Under the pieces are notes generated by a model that did not search any database, was not told where the DNA came from, and saw nothing but the letters and a program-made list of their open reading frames with translations. From contig NZ_VRYE01000005.1 in NCBI RefSeq assembly GCF_008041835.1, positions 1-64,000 of the forward strand: a stretch of 64,000 nucleotides of DNA, read 5' to 3'. The translations under genes were made by a program, and so were the position numbers. This document shows, piece after piece, positions 1 through 10,792 of the stretch. This stretch comes from Ectopseudomonas mendocina. GTDB taxonomy: Bacteria > Pseudomonadota > Gammaproteobacteria > Pseudomonadales > Pseudomonadaceae. Position 1 is the stretch's first letter; the number at the start of each line of letters is the position of its first letter.

Positions 1-211
1 TGGCATAGCCGTAGATCAGCAACGACAGCAACATAGCCGGATGGTAGGCAGCGCTGCCACGGCCCGCATAGACGCTCTCCAGCTTCGACAGATCCAGGCC
101 CTCTACGACCTCCACCACGTAGCGCGCCAAATGTGACTCGGGCAGCCAGTCCTGCACCGACGGCGGGAGCAAGTAGTCGATTTCGCGGTTTATCGGTCGA
201 AAGCGGCTCAT
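1..211 (-). CDS. IS1182-family transposase, N-terminal fragment (partial)
   Basis: The minus strand reads 70 codons from an ATG at 211 and runs off the left edge. The product begins MSRFRPINREIDYLLPPSVQ and continues with DWLPESHLARYVVEV and AYHPAMLLSLLIYGYA. These match the conserved N-terminus of IS1182-type DDE transposases: an MSRFRP(I/V)(N/D)R start, a YLLPPS segment and a HPxMLLxLLIYGY block. The DDE catalytic residues lie further on and are outside the window, so whether the transposase is intact cannot be judged. Confidence 0.85.
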   Translation of the reverse strand, partial: MSRFRPINREIDYLLPPSVQDWLPESHLARYVVEVVEGLDLSKLESVYAGRGSAAYHPAMLLSLLIYGYA

Positions 212-276
212 ACAGTCAGGTTCCAGGAGCGATGCGCAATTCTACCGGCGAGGGGAAAAGTCCGACAGGCTGCTAG
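1..276 (-). mobile_element. Left part of an IS1182-family insertion sequence (cut by window edge)
   Basis: The element contains the transposase start described separately and seems to end near 258-276, where the minus strand reads CTAGCAGCCTGTCGGACTT. I recall this type of end from IS1182-like elements in pseudomonads, so I take it as the terminal inverted repeat. Only one end lies in the window, so neither the partner repeat nor a target duplication can be seen. The TetR gene begins to be encoded only 7 bases further on, so the insertion sits just downstream of its stop codon. Confidence 0.5.
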
Positions 277-282
277 GGTGGA

Positions 283-924
283 TTACGCCAGCGGTGCAGG
301 CCTTTTCGGCAGGGCGGGCGGCAGGTACAGGCCGAGGTAGGCATCGAACACGCGCATGCCTTCTTCGGCCAGGCGCGGGGTGATGTGGCCGTGCAACTGC
401 ACGGAACGCGCATAAACACGATCACCCAGCGACATCGCCAGGTTGAAAACGTCGATATCCGTCGGCAATTGCGGCAGGGGGAAGTGACGGTCGAACAGTG
501 CGTGCATCAATCGGCCCAATTCCAGGTCGTGCTGTTGATCGGCCTGGGTCACTTCGGCCAGGCCGTGCTGTGCCAGGATCAGTTGGCGCGCTGCAGCATC
601 CTCGGCATAGATGGCCAGCATGCGCTGCTCGATCAGGCGCGAGAGGTCGTGCCAGCTACGCAGGGCAGTGTGATCGATCGGCTGCTGCAGGCTGGCGCGA
701 AAGGCTGCATGCACGTCGGCAGTCAGCCCTTCGAGCAGGGCCGGTACGCTGGCGAAGAAATGGTAGATAGACGAGGGCGGGATACCGGCGCGTTCAGCCA
801 CCGTGTAGATCGACAGGGTGGCCATGCCTTGCTCGGCCAACAGCTCGCGCGCTGCCGTGAGGATCTGGGCGATCCTCGCCTGGCTGCTGGCGCGGGGTTT
901 GCGCGGGCTGGCAGTGCGCGACAT
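283..924 (-). CDS. TetR/AcrR-family transcriptional regulator
   Basis: This 213-aa protein has the one-domain DNA-binding plus ligand-binding plan of TetR regulators. The helix-turn-helix spans about residues 17-65 (RIAQILTAARELL, then AGIPPSSIYHFF). The rest is a helical ligand/dimerisation domain with no recognisable ligand signature. The ATG at 924 is chosen because GAGGAG lies about 7 bases upstream; a TTG two codons earlier would put the ribosome site inside the gene. It is transcribed in the same direction as spuI, which starts about 1.5 kb away, with its 5' end near the end of spuI (1032). A role in polyamine control is possible from position only. The target is unknown. Confidence 0.85.
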   Translation of the reverse strand: MSRTASPRKPRASSQARIAQILTAARELLAEQGMATLSIYTVAERAGIPPSSIYHFFASVPALLEGLTADVHAAFRASLQQPIDHTALRSWHDLSRLIEQRMLAIYAEDAAARQLILAQHGLAEVTQADQQHDLELGRLMHALFDRHFPLPQLPTDIDVFNLAMSLGDRVYARSVQLHGHITPRLAEEGMRVFDAYLGLYLPPALPKRPAPLA

Positions 925-1031
925 GAACAAGCTCCTCGGTTGTGAGGCGCTATTGGACGTCAGGCGCGGTCACTTGGGCAAGCAGGCTGAGCCGCCCGGC
1001 ACGCTTGAGCGGGTGTGGGCGGCTTCTGCGC

Positions 1032-2411
1032 TTACACGGTATGCAGGTACCAGTTGTATTCGAGGTCGGAGATGGTGGTCTCGAACTCCTGCAGCTCGGC
1101 TTCCTTGCAGGCGACGAAGATGTCGATGTACTTCGAGCCGATGTACTTGTTCATCACCTCGCTGTCGTCCAGCTCGCGCAGGGCATCGCGCAGGTTGTTC
1201 GGCAGGCTGGGCTCGAGCTGTTCGTAGGCGTTGCCCTCGATCGGCTCGCCCGGTTCGATCTGGTTGGTCAGGCCATGGTGAATACCGGCAAGGATCGACG
1301 CCAGCATCAGGTAGGGGTTGGCATCGGCGCCGGCCACGCGATGTTCGATGCGCACGGCATCCGGACTGCCGGTGGGGATGCGAACGGCCACGGTGCGGTT
1401 GTCCAGTGCCCAGCTCGGTGCGTTGGGCACGTAGAACTGTGCGCCGAAGCGGCGGTAGGAGTTGACGTTGGGGCAGAGGAAGGCCATCGACGCGGCCATG
1501 GTATCGAGGATGCCGCCCACGGCATGGCGCAGCGAGCTGTTCTGCAGCGGATCGTCGGCGGCGAAGATGTTCTTGCCGGTCTTCTTGTCCAGCAGCGAGA
1601 TGTGCACGTGCAGACCGTTGCCCGCCTGGCCCGGGTAGGGCTTGGCCATGAAGGTGGAATCCATCTCATGGTCGTAGGCGATGTTCTTGATCAGACGCTT
1701 GAGTAGCAGCGCATAGTCGCAGGCCTTGATGGCGTCTTCGACGTGATGCAGGTTGACTTCGAACTGTGCCGGGGCGCTTTCCTTGACGATGGCATCGGCC
1801 GGGATGCCCTGTTCCTTGGCGGCTTCGAGCATGTCCTGCAGGCAGTCGACGTACTCGTCGAGGTCGTCGATCAGATAGACCTGGGTGGAGTGCGGGCGCT
1901 TGCCGGAGATCGGCGAGCGCGGCGGCTGCGGGCGGCCGTTCACGTTCTCCTGGTCGATCAGGTAGAACTCCAGTTCGAAGGCTGCGCAGATACGCAGGCC
2001 CAGTTCGTCGAACTTCTGCACCACCTGGCGCAATACCTCGCGCGGGTCGGCGAAGAAAGGCGTGCCGTCCAGCTCGTGCATGGTCATCAACAGTTGCGCG
2101 GTCGGGCGCTTCTGCCAGGGTTCGTTGCACAGGGTATTGGGGATGGGGAAGCAGATACGGTCGGCGTCGCCGATGTCCAGGCCGAGGCCGGTGCTTTCGA
2201 CGGTGGAGCCGTTGATGTCCAGGGCAAAGAGCGAGGCCGGCAGGTTGATGCCTTTCTCGTACACCTTGTGCAGGGCATTGCGGTCGATGCGCTTGCCGCG
2301 CACCACACCATTCATATCTGCAATAAGAAGGTCGACGAACTGGACCTCGGGATGTTCCTTGAGGAACGCGTTCGCTTCGTTAAGCTGAACGGCACGCGGG
2401 GGTACCGACAT
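1032..2411 (-). CDS. spuI: Glutamine synthetase-family gamma-glutamylpolyamine synthetase (SpuI-like)
   Basis: This 459-aa enzyme of the glutamine synthetase superfamily probably uses ATP to couple glutamate to putrescine or another polyamine, the first step of the gamma-glutamylation route. The N-terminal beta-grasp region (about 20-110) is followed by the catalytic barrel with metal-binding glutamates in AAFELEFYL (143-151), GLHVHISL (266-273) and GADANPYL in the C-terminal part. It lacks the adenylylation-loop features of GlnA. The start at 2411 is preceded by AAGGTG; the reading frame extends ten codons further without a better site. It is divergent from spuB, the same arrangement as P. 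aeruginosa spuI. The exact amine substrate is inferred from family and neighbourhood. Confidence 0.85.
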   Translation of the reverse strand: MSVPPRAVQLNEANAFLKEHPEVQFVDLLIADMNGVVRGKRIDRNALHKVYEKGINLPASLFALDINGSTVESTGLGLDIGDADRICFPIPNTLCNEPWQKRPTAQLLMTMHELDGTPFFADPREVLRQVVQKFDELGLRICAAFELEFYLIDQENVNGRPQPPRSPISGKRPHSTQVYLIDDLDEYVDCLQDMLEAAKEQGIPADAIVKESAPAQFEVNLHHVEDAIKACDYALLLKRLIKNIAYDHEMDSTFMAKPYPGQAGNGLHVHISLLDKKTGKNIFAADDPLQNSSLRHAVGGILDTMAASMAFLCPNVNSYRRFGAQFYVPNAPSWALDNRTVAVRIPTGSPDAVRIEHRVAGADANPYLMLASILAGIHHGLTNQIEPGEPIEGNAYEQLEPSLPNNLRDALRELDDSEVMNKYIGSKYIDIFVACKEAELQEFETTISDLEYNWYLHTV

Positions 2412-2687
2412 GATGCAACACCTTTTTGTTAAATATATCAATCATGCGACTGCATGGGTGTGAGTCAATCCGAAACGCACTTTACTGTCAAGCAGGCCAC
2501 ATAGTGCCCTGTAGTGGGGCGTGATGGCCATTTTTGGGGCATTTCAGGGTCTTTCACAGGGCTCCAAACGCAGATCTTTCAGGGTGCTCAGTGGGGTGTG
2601 TTCAATTTTTTACAGGGCTATTGTGTAAAAAAATGAACAAGGCTAAGCTCGGTTCAAACCCACTAACAGCAATAATACGGGTGTCTC
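2412..2687. promoter_or_regulatory. Divergent control region between spuI and the spuA/spuB side
   Basis: This 276-base gap separates divergent spuI from the spuA remnant and spuB. It is much more AT-rich near 2600-2640 (a T run followed by TATTGT and an A run) than the genes around it, so promoters probably lie here. A direct repeat TTTCAGGGT occurs at 2543-2551 and 2578-2586, and GCCC/GGGC arms at 2503-2519 could be half sites. No coding potential is visible. The regulator and exact promoters cannot be assigned from sequence alone. Confidence 0.35.
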
Positions 2688-3164
2688 ATGTTTTGCCTGC
2701 CGGCCATCGGCGTCAGCGCTTGTGCCAGGACCATCGGTCACGCTACCTCTACCCGCAGCAGCGAGGCGAGTCGGCCCCTCATGCGGGTCCGAGTGGCCAT
2801 GAACCTGTCCGCTGCCATGCGGCAACATCCTTTCTGTGCGACCGCCGCGTCGCGCGACCTGTCTGACCAGGCGTTTCGTTCATTGCATACCCTGCACGAT
2901 AGCGTACGTGGCCGCATACCGCTGCCTGGCGTGCACCTTGGCGCGCCTCCTGCAGTGTGCAAACCACTGGCTGGTTTCGCTGGGCGCGCGCTAGGCCGCG
3001 AGATAGACAGCTCGATGTTCGACGGCAAGGGTGAGCGATTTTATTTCGGTGGAGTGAAATGCAAGGTGCCGGAGGTGCCACACCCCTAGTAGCATCCACA
3101 CGAATATCTCGCCTTCTTCCAGGCCTTTGGTGAGGCTTGCAGGGAGAGGGCGGGGCAACGCTGA
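2688..3164 (+). pseudogene. spuA: Remnant of spuA, gamma-glutamyl-GABA hydrolase (class I glutamine amidotransferase-like)
   Basis: The reading frame starts MFCLPAIGVSACARTIGHA, which resembles the LPxIGVxAC(T/A)xxIG start of SpuA/PuuD-type hydrolases. After 133 codons come two tandem stops (TAGTAG, 3087-3092). The same frame then resumes with HPHEYLAFFQAFGEACRERA and a TGA at 3162-3164, which matches the usual (N)PxYLAxFQAFGxACRxRA C-terminus. Total length is about 158 codons, against roughly 250 for the family. The catalytic parts (the CRG nucleophile elbow and the QWHPEW histidine/glutamate motif) are absent, and the middle reads as low-similarity sequence. The remnant occupies exactly the spuA place between spuI and spuB. 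An intact copy could exist elsewhere. Confidence 0.7.
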
Positions 3165-3206
3165 ACCCGCTATAACACAAGCAGGTTCTACAACCCTGAG
3201 GTCTCT

Positions 3207-4565
3207 ATGAGTACCAAGCTAGACCAGCTCACGAGCTGGCTGAAAGAACGCAAAATCACCGAAGTCGAATGCCTGATCAGCGACCTGACCGGCATTGCCC
3301 GCGGCAAGATCTCGCCGACCAACAAGTTCCTCGACGAGAAGGGCATGCGCCTGCCCGAGAGCGTGCTGCTGCAGACCGTGACCGGCGACTACGTCGAGGA
3401 CGACATCTATTACGACCTGCTGGACGAAGCGGACATCGACATGTTCTGCCGTCCGGACGCCAACGCTGTATTCGTCGTGCCCTGGGCCATCGAGCCCACC
3501 GCCATGGTGATCCACGACACCTTCGACAAGCAGGGCAACCCCATCGAGCTGTCGCCGCGCAACATCCTCAAGAAAGTGCTGCAGATGTATGCCGACAAGG
3601 GCTGGAAGCCCATCGTCGCACCGGAGATGGAGTTCTACCTGACCAAGCGCAACAGTGACCCGGACTTCCCCCTGGTGGCGCCAGTAGGACGCTCCGGTCG
3701 GCCGGAAACCGGTCGTCAGAGTTTCTCCATCGACGCGGCGAACGAGTTCGACCCGCTGTTCGAAGACATGTACGACTGGTGCGAACTGCAAGGCCTGGAC
3801 CTGGACACCCTGATCCACGAAGAAGGCCCGGCGCAGATGGAAATCAACTTCCGCCATGGCGATGCGCTGCACCTGGCGGATCAGATTCTGGTGTTCAAGC
3901 GCACCATGCGTGAAGCCGCGCTCAAGCATGACGTGGCCGCTACCTTCATGGCCAAGCCGATCACCGACGAGCCCGGCAGCGCCATGCACATCCACCAGAG
4001 CGTGGTCGACATCAAGACCGGCAAGAACATCTTCTCCAACGACGACGGAACGATGAGCGAGCTGTTCCTGCATCACATCGGTGGCCTGCAGAAGTACATC
4101 CCCGAGTTGCTGCCGCTGTTCGCGCCCAACGTCAACTCGTTCCGCCGTTTCCTGCCCGACACCTCGGCGCCGGTGAACGTGGAGTGGGGCGAGGAAAACC
4201 GCACCGTGGGCCTGCGCGTGCCGGAGGCCAGCCCGCAGAACCGTCGCGTGGAAAACCGTCTGGCTGGCGCGGACGCCAACCCCTACCTGGTGCTGGCGGC
4301 GACGCTGCTGTGCGGCTACATGGGCATGGTCGGCGGGGTCAAACCCGGCGCGCCGGTCAAGGGGCGTGGTTACGAGCGACGCAATCTGCGTCTGCCGGTG
4401 ACCATCGAGAGCGCCCTGGAGCGCATGGAAGCCTGCAAGGACGCCGAGAAATTCCTCGGCGAGAAGTTCATCCGTGGCTATGTCGCGGTCAAGCGTGCCG
4501 AGCACGAGAACTTCAAGCGGGTGATCAGTTCCTGGGAGCGCGAGTTCCTGTTGTTGTCGGTGTAG
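3207..4565 (+). CDS. spuB: Glutamine synthetase-family gamma-glutamylpolyamine synthetase (SpuB)
   Basis: This 452-aa member of the glutamine synthetase superfamily is predicted to join glutamate to a polyamine with ATP hydrolysis in the cytoplasm. Visible motifs are SDLTGIARGK near residues 25-34, the glutamate-bearing APEMEFYL (138-145), EGPAQMEINF (206-215), MHIHQS (260-265) and GADANPYL in the C-terminal barrel. It is a clear paralogue of the divergent spuI product but not a close duplicate. It is the first intact gene of the spuBCDEFGH series, starting 42 bases after the spuA remnant. A hairpin-forming repeat lies between it and spuC. The choice among putrescine, spermidine and diaminopropane is not readable from sequence. 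Confidence 0.87.
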   Translation: MSTKLDQLTSWLKERKITEVECLISDLTGIARGKISPTNKFLDEKGMRLPESVLLQTVTGDYVEDDIYYDLLDEADIDMFCRPDANAVFVVPWAIEPTAMVIHDTFDKQGNPIELSPRNILKKVLQMYADKGWKPIVAPEMEFYLTKRNSDPDFPLVAPVGRSGRPETGRQSFSIDAANEFDPLFEDMYDWCELQGLDLDTLIHEEGPAQMEINFRHGDALHLADQILVFKRTMREAALKHDVAATFMAKPITDEPGSAMHIHQSVVDIKTGKNIFSNDDGTMSELFLHHIGGLQKYIPELLPLFAPNVNSFRRFLPDTSAPVNVEWGEENRTVGLRVPEASPQNRRVENRLAGADANPYLVLAATLLCGYMGMVGGVKPGAPVKGRGYERRNLRLPVTIESALERMEACKDAEKFLGEKFIRGYVAVKRAEHENFKRVISSWEREFLLLSV

Positions 4566-4582
4566 TTCCGGCGCAGCTGTAG

Positions 4583-4654
4583 GGTGGGCTTCAGCCCACC
4601 ATTGCAGGCCGACTCGGTGGGCTGAAGCGGATCGCCGCCCGGCCCACCCCACAG
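4583..4654 (+). repeat. Hairpin-forming repeat between spuB and spuC
   Basis: GGTGGGCTTCAGCCCACC at 4583-4600 is a perfect hairpin, and GGTGGGCTGAAGC follows at 4617-4629 with a second CCCACC-rich block to 4654. The GTAGGGTGGGCTTCAGCCCACC unit looks like a dispersed Pseudomonas intergenic repeat. It could also weaken transcription from spuB into spuC, since no T-run follows. Confidence 0.5.
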
Positions 4655-4692
4655 TGCCGCGAGCCGGCAGGGCCAACAAATAAGGTGTGGTA

Positions 4693-6066
4693 ATGAGCAA
4701 GCAAGCGAACAATCCCAAGACAGCCCAATGGCAGGCCCTGAGCCAGGCCCACCACCTGGCGCCGTTCAGTGACTACAAGCAGCTGGCCGAGAAGGGCCCG
4801 CGCATCATCACTGAAGCGAAGGGCGTGCACCTGTGGGACAGTGAGGGCAACAAGATCCTCGATGGCATGGCCGGCCTGTGGTGCGTGGCCGTGGGCTATG
4901 GCCGCGAGGAGCTGGTCGAAGCTGCCGCTACGCAGATGCGTCAGCTGCCGTTCTACAACACCTTCTTCCAGACCGCGCACCCGCCGGTGCTGGAGCTGGC
5001 CCACGCCATCTCCCAACTGGCACCGGCTGGCATGAACCACGTGTTCTTCACCGGTTCGGGCTCCGAAGGCAATGACACCATGCTGCGCCTGGTGCGCCAC
5101 TACTGGGCGTGCAAGGGGCAGCCTGCGAAGAAGATCATCATCGGTCGCGAGAACGGCTACCACGGCTCCACTGTGGCCGGCGCCAGCCTCGGCGGCATGA
5201 AGTTCATGCACGAGCAGGGCGATCTGCCGATTCCGGGCATCGCCCATATCCCGCAGCCCTACTGGTTCGGCGAGGGCGGCGACCAGTCGCCGGAAGAATT
5301 CGGCATCTGGGCCGCCGATCAGTTGGAGAAGAAAATTCTCGAGCTGGGCGAAGAGAACGTTGCCGCCTTTATCGCCGAGCCGATCCAGGGCGCCGGCGGC
5401 GTGATCATCCCACCGGAGACCTACTGGCCGCGGATCAAGGAAATTCTCGCCAAGTACGACATCCTGTTCGTCGCCGACGAGGTGATCTGCGGTTTCGGCC
5501 GTACCGGCGAGTGGTTCGGCAGCCAGTACTACGACCTCAAGCCCGACCTGATGACCATCGCCAAGGGCCTTACCAGCGGCTACGTGCCGATGGGCGGGCT
5601 GATCGTCAGCGACAAGGTGTTCGATGTGATCGAGGCGCATGGCGACTTCAACCACGGCTTCACCTATTCCGGTCATCCGGTAGCGGCTGCGGTGGGCCTG
5701 GAGAACCTGCGCATTCTCAAGGACGAGGGCATCGTCGAGCGGGTGAAGGCGGAAACGGCACCCTATTTGCAGCGACGACTGCGGGAGCTGGCGGATCATC
5801 CTCTGGTGGGCGAAGTGCGCGGCATCGGCATGCTCGGCGCCATCGAATTGGTGCAGGACAAGGCGACGCGCAAACGTTATCCGGGTGACAAGGCGGTTGG
5901 CATGATCTGCCGCGGCCACTGCTTCAACAACGGTCTGATCATGCGCGCCGTGGGCGACACCATGATCATTGCCCCGCCTCTGGTGATCAGCCAGGCGGAA
6001 ATAGACGAACTGGTGGAAAAAGCGCGCAAGTGCCTGGATCTGACCCTGCGTGACCTGTCGGTCTGA
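4693..6066 (+). CDS. spuC: Polyamine:pyruvate aminotransferase (SpuC)
   Basis: This 457-aa class III PLP-dependent aminotransferase most likely transfers the terminal amino group of putrescine or related amines to pyruvate, giving the aldehyde and alanine. PLP contacts are clear: GSGSEGND (121-128) for the phosphate, NGYHGST (154-160), aspartate in VADEVICGFGRTG (260-272) for the pyridine nitrogen, and the Schiff-base lysine in MTIAKGLTSGY (Lys291). ATG at 4693 is used because AAGG lies 7 bases upstream; a GTG two codons earlier has none. Its length fits P. aeruginosa SpuC. It lies between the synthetase genes and the transport genes, and it works without gamma-glutamylation, so it remains useful although spuA is broken. 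Confidence 0.92.
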   Translation: MSKQANNPKTAQWQALSQAHHLAPFSDYKQLAEKGPRIITEAKGVHLWDSEGNKILDGMAGLWCVAVGYGREELVEAAATQMRQLPFYNTFFQTAHPPVLELAHAISQLAPAGMNHVFFTGSGSEGNDTMLRLVRHYWACKGQPAKKIIIGRENGYHGSTVAGASLGGMKFMHEQGDLPIPGIAHIPQPYWFGEGGDQSPEEFGIWAADQLEKKILELGEENVAAFIAEPIQGAGGVIIPPETYWPRIKEILAKYDILFVADEVICGFGRTGEWFGSQYYDLKPDLMTIAKGLTSGYVPMGGLIVSDKVFDVIEAHGDFNHGFTYSGHPVAAAVGLENLRILKDEGIVERVKAETAPYLQRRLRELADHPLVGEVRGIGMLGAIELVQDKATRKRYPGDKAVGMICRGHCFNNGLIMRAVGDTMIIAPPLVISQAEIDELVEKARKCLDLTLRDLSV

Positions 6067-6104
6067 GCGCCCGCAGTCACGGAAAGTTGTCAGCGGTGCC
6101 ATGA

Positions 6105-7295
<1,191 letters not shown>

Positions 7296-7309
7296 TCGCA
7301 GCAGTGCTA

Positions 7310-7336
7310 CCTGGCGGGCACGCCCGCCAGGTTTCT
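7310..7336 (+). terminator. Terminator-like hairpin between spuD and spuE
   Basis: CCTGGCGGGC (7310-7319) and GCCCGCCAGG (7322-7331) are perfectly complementary and are followed by TTTCT. It lies 15 bases after the spuD stop. It may terminate part of the transcripts or protect the spuD 3' end, so that spuD is made in excess of the membrane components, as is common for binding proteins. Confidence 0.6.
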
Positions 7337-8593
<1,257 letters not shown>

Positions 8594-8646
8594 TCGTTCC
8601 TGTCCGGCCGCAGGGGTCGGGCACAATCTTCCGGGAGTTTTCCTAA

Positions 8647-9801
8647 ATGGCTGTTGCCTCCAGCGCCTACAAAAAAGCCCTCGAGGGAGATCAGACACCC
8701 AAAGAGGTGCTGGTCAAGATCGATCGGGTGACCAAGAAGTTCGACGAGACCGTGGCGGTCGACGACGTCTCGCTGACCATCAACAAGGGCGAGATCTTCG
8801 CCCTGCTCGGTGGCTCCGGTTCCGGTAAATCCACGCTGCTGCGCATGCTCGCCGGCTTCGAGCGGCCCACCTCCGGGCGCATCATTCTCGATGGTGTCGA
8901 TATCACCGACATGCCGCCCTATCAGCGGCCGATCAACATGATGTTCCAGTCCTACGCGCTGTTCCCGCACATGACCGTGGCGCAGAACATCGCCTTCGGC
9001 CTGCAGCAGGACAAGCTGCCCAAGGCCGAGATCGAAGAGCGCGTGGCCGAGATGCTCAAGCTGGTGCATATGACCCAGTATGCCAAGCGCAAGCCGCACC
9101 AACTCTCTGGTGGTCAGCGTCAGCGTGTGGCCCTGGCCCGCTCGCTGGCCAAGCGTCCCAAGCTGTTGCTGCTCGACGAGCCGATGGGCGCGCTGGACAA
9201 GAAGCTGCGTTCGCAGATGCAGCTGGAGCTGGTAGAGATCATCGAGCGCGTCGGCGTGACCTGCGTGATGGTCACCCATGATCAGGAAGAGGCCATGACC
9301 ATGGCCCAGCGCATCGCCATCATGCACCTGGGCTGGATCGCCCAGACCGGCAGCCCGGTGGACATCTACGAGACCCCGACCAGTCGCCTGGTGTGCGAAT
9401 TCATCGGCAACGTCAACCTGTTCGACGGTCAGATCGTCAGCGACGAGGCCGACCACGCGATCATCGATTGTCCGCACCTGGACAAGCCGATCTACATTGG
9501 CCACGGCGTCAGCACCCGTGCCGAGGACAAGAAGGTCAGCTACGCCCTGCGTCCGGAAAAACTGCTGATGGCCACCGCCTTGCCGGCCGACCACGAGCAC
9601 CCCGAGTACAACTGGAGCCGCGGCCACGTACACGACATCGCCTACCTCGGTGGCCACTCGGTGTACCACGTCAAGCTCACCTCCGGGCAGATCGTGCAGT
9701 GCTTCATCGCCAACGCCGAGCGCCGCGGCAAGCGCCCGACCTGGGACGATCCGGTGGTGGTGTACTGGGAAGACGACAGCGGCGTGGTACTGCAATCATG
9801 A
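8647..9801 (+). CDS. spuF: Polyamine ABC transporter ATP-binding protein (SpuF/PotG type)
   Basis: This 384-aa ATPase energises polyamine import at the inner membrane. It has Walker A GGSGSGKST (55-63), Q-loop FQSYALFPHM, signature LSGGQRQR (153-160), Walker B LLLLDEP (173-179) and the switch-histidine segment VTHDQEEAM. The C-terminal third (about 290-380) looks like a TOBE-type regulatory domain, including LRPEK. It follows spuE by 53 bases and overlaps spuG by 4 bases (ATGA), indicating translational coupling. Confidence 0.92.
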   Translation: MAVASSAYKKALEGDQTPKEVLVKIDRVTKKFDETVAVDDVSLTINKGEIFALLGGSGSGKSTLLRMLAGFERPTSGRIILDGVDITDMPPYQRPINMMFQSYALFPHMTVAQNIAFGLQQDKLPKAEIEERVAEMLKLVHMTQYAKRKPHQLSGGQRQRVALARSLAKRPKLLLLDEPMGALDKKLRSQMQLELVEIIERVGVTCVMVTHDQEEAMTMAQRIAIMHLGWIAQTGSPVDIYETPTSRLVCEFIGNVNLFDGQIVSDEADHAIIDCPHLDKPIYIGHGVSTRAEDKKVSYALRPEKLLMATALPADHEHPEYNWSRGHVHDIAYLGGHSVYHVKLTSGQIVQCFIANAERRGKRPTWDDPVVVYWEDDSGVVLQS

Positions 9802-10706
9802 AACCGAGCAAACTGGCGCGCTATCTGCCCACTGGGCGGCATGCCGTTATCGGCATTCCGTTCCTCTGGCTGTTCCTGTTCTTCCTGTTGCCCTTCGTCA
9901 TCGTGCTGAAGATCAGCTTCGCCGAAGCCGACGTGGCAATTCCGCCCTACACGGAAATCTACCAGTGGGCGGACAACAAGCTGACGCTGCTGCTGAACTT
10001 CGGCAACTACATCTTCCTCAGCGAAGATGCCCTGTACCTGTCGGCCTATCTGGGCTCGCTGCAGATCGCCTTCTTCAGCACGCTGCTGTGTCTGGTGATC
10101 GGCTATCCGATGGCCTATGCCATCGCCCGCGCGCCGAAGGAACGCCAGACCGTTCTGCTGCTGCTGATCATGATGCCGACCTGGACCGCGATCCTGATCC
10201 GCGTCTATGCCTGGATGGGCATTCTCGGCAACAACGGCCTGCTCAACAGCCTGCTGATGGGTATCGGCCTGATCGACACGCCGCTGCAGATCCTCAACAC
10301 CAACACCGCGGTATACATCGGTGTGGTTTATTCGTACCTGCCGTTCATGATCCTGCCGCTCTACGCCAACCTGGTGAAGCACGATCTCAGCCTGCTGGAA
10401 GCTGCCTCCGACCTGGGTTCGAGCAACTTCAACAACTTCTGGCGGATCACCGTGCCGCTGTCGAAGAACGGCATCATCGCCGGCTCCATGCTGGTGTTCA
10501 TCCCGGTGGTGGGTGAGTTCGTCATCCCCGAACTGCTCGGCGGCCCGGAGACCCTGATGATCGGCAAGGTGCTGTGGCAGGAGTTCTTCAACAACCGCGA
10601 CTGGCCGGTGGCGTCCGCCCTGGCGGTGGTGATGCTGGCGATCCTGATCGTGCCGATCATCCTGTTCAACCGTAACCAAGCGAAAGAGCTGGAGGGGCGG
10701 CCATGA
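9798..10706 (+). CDS. spuG: Polyamine ABC transporter permease (SpuG/PotH type)
   Basis: This 302-aa inner-membrane permease has about six hydrophobic segments, the first around residues 18-38. The EAA-type cytoplasmic loop, EAASDLGSSNFNNFWRITVPL, contacts the ATPase. With SpuH it forms the polyamine channel. The start ATG overlaps the spuF stop. The gene ends AKELEGRP-stop. An altered second copy of this end lies just before spuH, so the two permease genes, which would otherwise overlap, are separated by 82 bases. Confidence 0.92.
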   Translation: MKPSKLARYLPTGRHAVIGIPFLWLFLFFLLPFVIVLKISFAEADVAIPPYTEIYQWADNKLTLLLNFGNYIFLSEDALYLSAYLGSLQIAFFSTLLCLVIGYPMAYAIARAPKERQTVLLLLIMMPTWTAILIRVYAWMGILGNNGLLNSLLMGIGLIDTPLQILNTNTAVYIGVVYSYLPFMILPLYANLVKHDLSLLEAASDLGSSNFNNFWRITVPLSKNGIIAGSMLVFIPVVGEFVIPELLGGPETLMIGKVLWQEFFNNRDWPVASALAVVMLAILIVPIILFNRNQAKELEGRP

Positions 10707-10792
10707 TTCGTTCAATCACTGTGAGCCCATCATTCTCTTCAACCGGCTTTCCAACCAGAAGCGTGGCCAAAGAGCTGGAGGGCCGCCCATGA
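10707..10792 (+). repeat. Diverged duplicate of the spuG 3' end preceding spuH
   Basis: Bases 10762-10792 again encode (V)AKELEGRP followed by TGA, the same ending as spuG, and this second TGA overlaps the spuH ATG as a normal coupled pair would. Further upstream, about 10729-10756 (CCATCATTCTCTTCAACCGG) resembles the spuG sequence that encodes PIILFNR at 10655-10672, but with indels and substitutions that break the frame. The unit is therefore a decayed second copy of roughly the last 60-75 bases of spuG. Confidence 0.75.

Noticed and set aside
2534-2866. 110-codon plus-strand frame overlapping the spuA remnant
   Set aside because: No ribosome site, begins in the promoter region, and the SpuA similarity lies in another frame.
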